DNA of 55,030 nucleotides, taken from contig NZ_PITQ01000018.1 of assembly GCF_002834385.1 (NCBI RefSeq), positions 1 through 55,030 of the forward strand. The letters run 5' to 3'. Below are positions 50,610 to 55,030 of this stretch, piece after piece. How positions within the stretch are numbered: the stretch's first letter is position 1; each line of letters starts with the position of its first letter. The position numbers were made by a program, and so were the translations under genes. Source of the stretch: Rahnella sp. AA. GTDB taxonomy: Bacteria > Pseudomonadota > Gammaproteobacteria > Enterobacterales > Enterobacteriaceae. Under the pieces are notes generated by a model that had not been told where the DNA came from, searched no databases, and was given only the letters and a program-made list of their open reading frames with translations.

Positions 50610-51224
50610 ATGAAAGTGAAAGAGAAGATATACGAGCGGCGTGGCCGCCCGAGAAAATATACGCTGGGCGAAGTGCGCTACCGCGTGCTCTGGGCGCCCG
50701 ATAACTTGCTGCTGGAATTGCGCATTGCCGCCCGCGTTCGCGGCGTGAGCATGAACGATGAGGTGGTCAGCCGGTTGGTACAGTCACTGCATTTCACGCC
50801 GAAGAAGCCGGTGATTAAAACCGAGGAAGGTGAGCGGTTATTAGCGCTAGCCCGGTTGTTTGATGAGTTTATTCAGTCGCGCCTGGATGTATTGCGTGAG
50901 AAATATGCCAGGGAAGCGCCGGTGGTTGACGGAAAACGCCAGTTCTCACCGGGCACTATGCGCCGCTTCAGCAGCAGTTTTCCGGTGAATTTAAAAAAGG
51001 ACATGGAAATCAGCGCCCGGTTTAACCGGCGCAGCATGAATCAGGAAATAGTCCAGCGCCTGCTCGGGTCGCTCAATTATTTAACGGAGCAGCAGCTGCC
51101 GGAAAATGAGGAAATACAGCGCCTGCGCTCGCTTGCCCTGCTGTTTGATGAGTTTATCGTGTCGAAGGTGGCGGTGGCGGAAAACCCGCTGGCGAGTAAC
51201 GAAAATAACGGATTGGGATCTTAG
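50610..51224 (+). CDS. TraY-like double ribbon-helix-helix protein, divergent from traA
   Basis: The 204-aa basic protein has two similar halves of about 85-90 residues, each with a ribbon-helix-helix-like block (LRIAARVRGVSMNDEVVSRLVQSL and MEISARFNRRSMNQEIVQRLLGSLN) and then LARLFDEFIQS / LALLFDEFIVS. TraY of F (131 aa) also has two tandem ribbon-helix-helix repeats and binds oriT and the tra promoter. Here the protein is larger, carries the extra LFDEFI motif twice, and is transcribed away from traA rather than with it. It probably acts in the relaxosome and controls the shared promoter region. Confidence 0.6.
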   Translation: MKVKEKIYERRGRPRKYTLGEVRYRVLWAPDNLLLELRIAARVRGVSMNDEVVSRLVQSLHFTPKKPVIKTEEGERLLALARLFDEFIQSRLDVLREKYAREAPVVDGKRQFSPGTMRRFSSSFPVNLKKDMEISARFNRRSMNQEIVQRLLGSLNYLTEQQLPENEEIQRLRSLALLFDEFIVSKVAVAENPLASNENNGLGS

Positions 51225-51235
51225 ATTTTTAATGG

Positions 51236-51260
51236 AAAAATGCCGGGCGATATGCCCGGC
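51236..51260 (-). terminator. terminator between the convergent traM and TraY-like genes
   Basis: GCCGGGC (51242-51248) pairs with GCCCGGC (51254-51260). On the minus strand ATTTTT follows, so it ends traM transcripts 8 bases past the stop. Confidence 0.75.
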
Positions 51261-51267
51261 CTGTTGG

Positions 51268-51666
51268 TTATTCGTGGGATTCTTTATCGACGAAATGTTT
51301 TGTTTCCGCCCTGTCCTCGGCGGAACTCATTCCTGACAGGTTTCTGTCCAGCAGTTCCTCAAGTTTTTCATTGCTGTTTTCACCCCGTGAATGCAAATAC
51401 ATCTCCGACAGCATGGCCATCATGATACTGATACCCTCACGGGTTCCTGAGACTTTTCGCATTAAATCCTTGTTAAAGCCTTCCTGGTCAAAGCTATTTC
51501 CTTCTCCCTGGTGTTTTTTAACCATTAACCCGATGTTAACCAGTTCATTTACCACGGAAGAAAAGTTCACGTCACCGTGCGTGGCCCCGTTTTGTATCTC
51601 AATCTGCACCAGTTCCAGCACTTCCCTTTCGGTTTTTTCTTTGAAGTAAATATTGCGTCTGGTCAT
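51268..51666 (-). CDS. traM: TraM, relaxosome protein binding oriT
   Basis: The 132-aa protein matches F TraM in layout: N-terminal ribbon-helix-helix (TRRNIYFKEKTEREVLELVQIEIQNGATHGDVNFSSVVNELVNIGLMV), then FDQEGFNKDLMRKVSGTREGISIMMAMLSEM and an acidic tetramerising C-terminal helix ending FVDKESHE. TraM binds sites near oriT and the C-terminal tail of TraD. It is expressed toward the tra operon but is separated from traA by the oppositely oriented TraY-like gene. Start behind AGGAAAAG. A CGGCGG..TA/TACCGCCG inverted repeat at 51686-51707 may be its autoregulatory site. Confidence 0.88.
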   Translation of the reverse strand: MTRRNIYFKEKTEREVLELVQIEIQNGATHGDVNFSSVVNELVNIGLMVKKHQGEGNSFDQEGFNKDLMRKVSGTREGISIMMAMLSEMYLHSRGENSNEKLEELLDRNLSGMSSAEDRAETKHFVDKESHE

Positions 51667-51805
51667 CTCTCTTTTCCTGTGCGTCCGGCGGGTATTTATT
51701 ACCGCCGATGTTCGTTTTATTTTTAGTTATTTACGCTATCCCGCTGGGTAGGTGAAAGCGGAAAGTGTTATTCTGCTGGGGGTCATTATTCTGCCGAAAT
51801 TCAGT

Positions 51806-52033
51806 GTGTGTCAATACGGCACTGTGGAATCACCTTACCCTGGTTATCGCAGGTGTGTTAATCCGGCACTGTGGAATGATTTCATGTGTGTTAATCCGGC
51901 ACTAAACCCTGTTTTGATGTGTGTTGATTAGGCGCTATGCTGTGCTTTGTGTGTGTTAATCCGGCACCTCGCCCTATTTTGATGTGTGTTAATTAGGCAC
52001 TTCGTTCTGTTTTTGTGTGTGTCAATCCGGCAC
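51806..52033 (+). repeat. array of seven 17-bp direct repeats
   Basis: Consensus GTGTGTTAATCCGGCAC starts at 51806, 51853, 51886, 51919, 51951, 51984 and 52017. Copies 2, 3 and 5 are perfect and the others have one to four changes. The last six are 32-33 bases apart, about three helical turns, so all face the same side. They are likely binding sites of TraM or the TraY-like protein. Confidence 0.9.
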
Positions 52034-52054
52034 CACACACAATTAGATGATAAT

Positions 52055-52067
52055 TAAATTATTGATT
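52055..52067 (-). promoter_or_regulatory. IHF binding site in oriT
   Basis: The minus strand reads AATCAATAATTTA, a full match to the IHF consensus WATCAANNNNTTR, within a 35-base AT-rich stretch just after the repeat array. IHF bends F oriT for TraI loading, so this fits. Confidence 0.7.
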
Positions 52068-52111
52068 ATAATGGATACACACAATTAACACATCATACAG
52101 TGCCGGTTGCA

Positions 52112-52207
52112 GTGCCGGATTGCCACACTAAACGGCACTGCAACCCCACACAATGCAGCACTGTACTGACACACAATCCGGCACTACGCTAACACACAAT
52201 CCGGCAC
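52112..52207. repeat. second, differently arranged repeat group in oriT
   Basis: One inverted copy of the 17-bp repeat lies at 52112-52128 (15 of 17 bases). Three direct copies of ACACAC-AATCCGGCAC-type sequence lie at about 52147, 52169 and 52192 with 23-base spacing. They share the core AATCCGGCAC with the left array but have ACACAC instead of TGTGTT in front. The different spacing suggests binding by a second protein or a different oligomer. Confidence 0.7.
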
Positions 52208-52300
52208 TGCAAAGTGTGCTAATCCACACACCTTTTCGTTCATACTGGCAAAATTACATTAAAAAATACAGGTAACATGCTGAATTTAAACCACAAAACA

Positions 52301-52334
52301 GCAAGATGAAATCTTGCGTGGGGTGTGATGTAAA
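52301..52334 (+). other. nic region
   Basis: GCAAGAT-GAA-ATCTTGC is followed directly by GTGGGGTGTGATG. F has the same plan: an 8-bp inverted repeat ending GC, then GTGGGGTGTGGTG with the TraI cleavage site. The plus strand should be the cleaved, transferred strand. The base after GGGGTGTG is A here instead of G. Confidence 0.85.
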
Positions 52335-52528
52335 TCTGTAAGAAAAAGCGGCTTGTGAAATATCCCTGCTCTGTTGATTTATTTAATTCCGTTCGGCAGC
52401 GTAAAAGCGTCACCAGAGCGCCCTGTGCGCGCCTGTAACTAATTATCTTGCATCGGGTAAGGTGAAAGCGTATTTTCGCCAGAAATCATGCAGCGCTTAT
52501 CCGGCGCATTCCTGGGGAATATTAAATA

Positions 52529-53071
52529 ATGAAATGGCTCGCCCTGTTCACGCTGGCGGCGGTGTTTTCCGCCCAGGCCAGCCAGGAAATGTGTTTTACG
52601 AAAGCGGGACGCGATTACGGCATTGATCCGCTGCTGCTGACGGCAATATCAATACAAGAGTCACGGCTGAGAATGGATGCAATCAATAATCACAGCGCAC
52701 ATCATTCGGAAGACGTCTGCGGCATGCAGATAAACAGCTCACATTATCCGGCGCTGCGGAAATTTGATATTACCCGTGAGCGGTTACTGAAAGAACCCTG
52801 TACCTGTATTTACACCGGTGCCTGGGTGCTTGCGCACAACTTCCGGGCTTACGGTAAAAACTGGGACAGCGTCGGGATGTATAACACTGGTCCGTCACCG
52901 AAGCTCATTGTGCAGCGACGCGCCTATGCCGGGCTTATTAAAAATATATATCGCATCCTGCTGGCGACACAAATGATTCAAAATAATCAACACGCACAGG
53001 GTGACAAAAATCCGCTCCTGGCCAGGTCAACGCCACCCGCCAATATATCCACGGAAACCAGCACAAAATAA
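52529..53071 (+). CDS. gene X, VirB1-like lytic transglycosylase
   Basis: The 180-aa protein has a signal peptide (to ASQ, about 18) and a lysozyme-like SLT domain: MCFTKAGRDYGIDPLLLTAISIQESRLR with catalytic Glu44, then VCGMQINSSHYPALRKF and GAWVLAHNFRAYGKNWDSVGMYNTG. It opens peptidoglycan for channel assembly. F has orf169 (protein X, P19) in the same place beside oriT with the same polarity. Two cysteine pairs may form periplasmic disulfides. Confidence 0.92.
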   Translation: MKWLALFTLAAVFSAQASQEMCFTKAGRDYGIDPLLLTAISIQESRLRMDAINNHSAHHSEDVCGMQINSSHYPALRKFDITRERLLKEPCTCIYTGAWVLAHNFRAYGKNWDSVGMYNTGPSPKLIVQRRAYAGLIKNIYRILLATQMIQNNQHAQGDKNPLLARSTPPANISTETSTK

Positions 53072-53201
53072 CGCCACCTGACATTTTCCGGGTAATGGTT
53101 AAGAATATCGATAAGGAAGGTGGGGAATAATGTGGAAGGGTCATATGAAAATGAAAGCATAATGACCGGCGTTTTTCGCTAACGCCGGTCAGGTTTATTT
53201 G

Positions 53202-53474
53202 CTACCACTCAAAAACGTCGTACCCGTCCAGGCGAACCGCGTCCGGGTCAAAACAGATCATCCCGATGTCATGCTGCTTTTGCATACGGAACACCAGTTT
53301 CCTCACGGGTTTTGAAATGCCCATCTCTTTTAATTTCAATAGCGGATACCGGTATTCCCGCAGCATTAAAATATAGCCATAGCCGGTGTCGAATACCCAG
53401 GGGAATTTTTCGCTGACGTATTGCGATAAAATATCACCGTCGTCCGGCGATATATGCGCCGTACTGCATGTCAT
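53202..53474 (-). CDS. DUF5983-like leading-region protein, 90 aa
   Basis: The product starts MTCSTAHISPDDGDILSQYV and ends DIGMICFDPDAVRLDGYDVFEW. An N-terminal STAHI box and C-terminal D-rich end resemble DUF5983 proteins of plasmid leading regions and islands, from memory. It is soluble and function is unknown. The ribosome binding site is weak. It lies convergent to gene X and 74 bases after the DUF932 gene on the same strand. Confidence 0.55.
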   Translation of the reverse strand: MTCSTAHISPDDGDILSQYVSEKFPWVFDTGYGYILMLREYRYPLLKLKEMGISKPVRKLVFRMQKQHDIGMICFDPDAVRLDGYDVFEW

Positions 53475-53548
53475 GCCGTTAATTTTTCCATGTCGCTGAC
53501 CTTATGCACAGGGAGAGTGAAAAATCTCCCGAATAGAATTAAAGAGCG

Positions 53549-54373
53549 TTACGACTTCATCTTTTTAAATTGTTCGGCAATCATCCACAGCGCCCTGTTT
53601 AATTTCACGTCGCCGTCAATACCGTTTATCGCGCGCGTTGTCGTGCGTTTCCCTTTTTCACTGCGACCGGTTAAGCCGCCTCTTATCATATTTTCCTGCA
53701 CCCGCTGAAAGGTCATCCATAAATCATTCTGGCAGTCTTCGCGGCGGCGGGGCATTAATACACTCGCCGGGGTAACCGGTATTTTTTTATCCTCTTCCCC
53801 GTAGCGATACATCAGCGCAGCCTGGGCGAACAGGTCTTGTTCGTCGCGGCTGAGGGGAATATCTTTCATGATATTCATGTGCTCATCGACCTTGTCAAAG
53901 ATGCCGAGCACCTCATACGCCCCCTGAATAACCTGCCCTGTCACGTCGCCTTTATGGGGGACACGCACCTCGCCAAATACGTCACCGCACATCAGCCCGT
54001 TCGAACAAATAAAGCGGAAAATACCGGGCAGCATCTGGTAGCTGCTGCTGCCGTCGTGCGAATTAAGCAGGACAATTTCCGGCACTTCGGTGCCGGTGAT
54101 TTGGTGCTCGCGGCGCAGCCGCAGCATGTGTTTGGTGTGACCTTTCCGGCCCTCATCCCTTACGCGGGTCTGACAGGCAAAGAACGGCTGAAAGCCTTCT
54201 TTGCGCAGGCTGTCGAGCAGCTGGATGGTGGGAATATAGGTATAGCGGCCACTGCGGGAATCGTGTTTTTCTTCAGAAAAGACGCTCGGGACGACGCTGG
54301 CCAGCTCTTCATTTGTCAGCGGGCGGTCGCGGCGGATCTGATTTTTGGCACCAAAGCGGGATGCTAAACGCAT
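53549..54373 (-). CDS. DUF932 (YubP/YfjQ-like) leading-region protein
   Basis: ATG 54373 behind AGGAT gives 274 aa, close to the F leading-region protein YubP (273 aa). Diagnostic parts are MRLASRFGAKNQIRRDRPLTNEELASVVPSVFSEEKHDSRSGRYTYIPT, HMLRLRREH, EIVLLNSHDGSSSYQMLPGIFRFICSNGLM. It is a soluble phage- and plasmid-type protein of unknown activity, usually entering the recipient early. A C-terminal GGLTGRSEKGKRTTTRAINGIDGDVKLNRALWMIAEQF block is conserved. Confidence 0.85.
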   Translation of the reverse strand: MRLASRFGAKNQIRRDRPLTNEELASVVPSVFSEEKHDSRSGRYTYIPTIQLLDSLRKEGFQPFFACQTRVRDEGRKGHTKHMLRLRREHQITGTEVPEIVLLNSHDGSSSYQMLPGIFRFICSNGLMCGDVFGEVRVPHKGDVTGQVIQGAYEVLGIFDKVDEHMNIMKDIPLSRDEQDLFAQAALMYRYGEEDKKIPVTPASVLMPRRREDCQNDLWMTFQRVQENMIRGGLTGRSEKGKRTTTRAINGIDGDVKLNRALWMIAEQFKKMKS

Positions 54374-54411
54374 AGTATTATCCTCAATATTTAAATGTGT
54401 TAGACGCGGTT

Positions 54412-54828
54412 TTAAGCGCCGGCGCTCTCGGTTTCTAAACACTCCTGCTCTCTTTCCCACTGTCCGATCTTCAGGTTTTCGGCCAATTCTTCGCGTGCAT
54501 AAGCAACGGCCTCGACACCCATTGCACCGTAAATCCGCGCAGCAATTCGCTGCCCTTGCACGTAGCTGTCGGCAATCGGCCAACGGACTAAAGGACGGGG
54601 ACAAAACCAATCAACCACACCGTCATGCACCACGTTTTCGGCAAGTTGCCTCAGGAGCATTCGTATTTCTTTAAACTCTATTTCCTCCGGCAACCGAAGA
54701 CTCCACACCATTGAAAGCCTGCTAAGCAGCAATTTCTGTTCCTCAATTGCAGTTTCTAAAGCGCTTCGCTCCCATCTTTCGGGTGGGGTAGTCGTGGCGG
54801 TTTTTCTGTTGACGTTATGTGTGTGCAT
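54412..54828 (-). CDS. hypothetical leading-region protein, 138 aa
   Basis: ATG 54828 behind AGAGGA is preferred to the in-frame ATG at 54858, which lacks a ribosome binding site. The product is soluble and helical (ETAIEEQKLLLSRLSMVWSLRLPEEIEFKEIRMLLRQLAENVV) with an acidic C-terminus. No family is recognised. It precedes the DUF932 gene by 38 bases on the same strand, so they are probably cotranscribed. Confidence 0.6.
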   Translation of the reverse strand: MHTHNVNRKTATTTPPERWERSALETAIEEQKLLLSRLSMVWSLRLPEEIEFKEIRMLLRQLAENVVHDGVVDWFCPRPLVRWPIADSYVQGQRIAARIYGAMGVEAVAYAREELAENLKIGQWEREQECLETESAGA

Positions 54829-55030
54829 GCTGCAATCCTCTTCAGGGTGAAAATTCATCTAACGGTATGGGTCTAGTGCGCGGCAAAGGGCAACGTTGCT
54901 CCACCGCAGGCAGCCGGAAAGGGGCGGAGACAAAAGTTTTTTGAGGCACGAGGAAAAGTTTTGGCGGAGTGCATTTCACCCCTTAAAGGATGACCAGGGG
55001 GTGCTACGTTAAGCCCTTCGCGTCTAGGCC
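54829..55030. other. right edge, upstream region of the leading-region genes
   Basis: No gene is visible. A CACCCC...GGGGTG stem near 54978-55003 could form a hairpin on single-stranded DNA. Otherwise nothing can be supported. Confidence 0.4.

Larger units (their letters stand above)
51806..52340. other. oriT: oriT of the F type
   Basis: The 860 bases between traM and gene X carry no gene. From left to right it holds seven 17-bp direct repeats (51806-52033), a consensus IHF site in AT-rich DNA (52055-52067), further repeat variants (52100-52207), and a nic region (52301-52334). Position, polarity and nic motif are as in F: tra genes on one side, gene X and the leading region on the other. 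Transfer would start at nic and enter the recipient with the 52.5-55 kb genes first. Confidence 0.85.

Noticed and set aside
51806..52207. Reading the iteron array plus AT-rich DNA as a second replication origin
   Set aside because: No initiator gene lies nearby, and the F-like nic region, traM and gene X all identify it as oriT. A dual role cannot be excluded.
1..55030. CRISPR arrays, tRNA genes, rRNA genes and complete insertion sequences
   Set aside because: Looked for repeats with regular spacers, cloverleaf-like genes and transposase motifs. The only regular array is the oriT repeat set, and the only transposon parts are those of the Tn3-family remnant.

Overview
The window reads as part of a conjugative IncF-type plasmid from the Enterobacterales (Enterobacter, Klebsiella, Raoultella, Leclercia or a relative would all fit). 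Three lines of evidence agree. There is an IncFII-style replicon: copB, an antisense RNA, a leader peptide, repA and an origin downstream. There is an almost complete F-type transfer operon of about 36 kb on the minus strand, running from traA near 50.4 kb to traI near 15.7 kb. There is also an F-like oriT at about 51.8-52.3 kb. I see no chromosomal housekeeping genes or tRNA/rRNA genes. The species cannot be fixed from sequence alone.

Layout from left to right. 0-0.7 kb: two unrecognised genes. 0.7-1.9 kb: a ResD-like tyrosine recombinase and a candidate recombination site. 1.9-2.8 kb: non-coding DNA with a well-formed promoter, structured RNA and terminator. 2.8-6.0 kb: accessory genes (small membrane protein, winged-helix protein, DUF2971 protein, DUF1173-like protein). 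This stretch is bracketed by two copies of a 31-bp direct repeat. 6.0-9.75 kb: a Tn3-family transposon remnant with one 38-bp terminal repeat, arsH-arsRBC, tnpR and a res-like region, but no tnpA. 9.85-11.1 kb: an orphan type VI secretion Hcp with DUF1493 and STM2901-family partners. 11.1-13.8 kb: the replicon. 14.0-15.6 kb: periplasmic PLD nuclease, a small protein and a DsbA-like oxidoreductase, following traI. 15.7-50.4 kb: the tra operon. 50.4-52.5 kb: divergent promoter region, TraY-like protein, traM and oriT. 52.5-55.0 kb: leading region (gene X transglycosylase, DUF5983-like, DUF932/YubP-like and an unknown gene).

How the parts work together. TraI, TraM and probably the TraY-like ribbon-helix-helix protein assemble on oriT. 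TraD couples that relaxosome to the secretion channel made by TraA/L/E/K/B/V/C/W/U/F/H/G, TrbC, TrbI and TraN. TraT and a TraS-like protein provide surface and entry exclusion. The operon encodes its own RfaH-like elongation factor, and a near-consensus ops element lies at the start of traA, which suggests plasmid-autonomous processive antitermination. The traA promoter region has a CRP-like site next to a run of 14 A. No finO, traX, canonical traJ or traQ is visible. Between traB and traV the operon carries non-canonical cargo: three tandem paralogous membrane proteins with the scar of a duplication, and a PD-(D/E)XK-like nuclease. Between traV and traC lie two paralogous small proteins with complementary defects in a P-loop motif.
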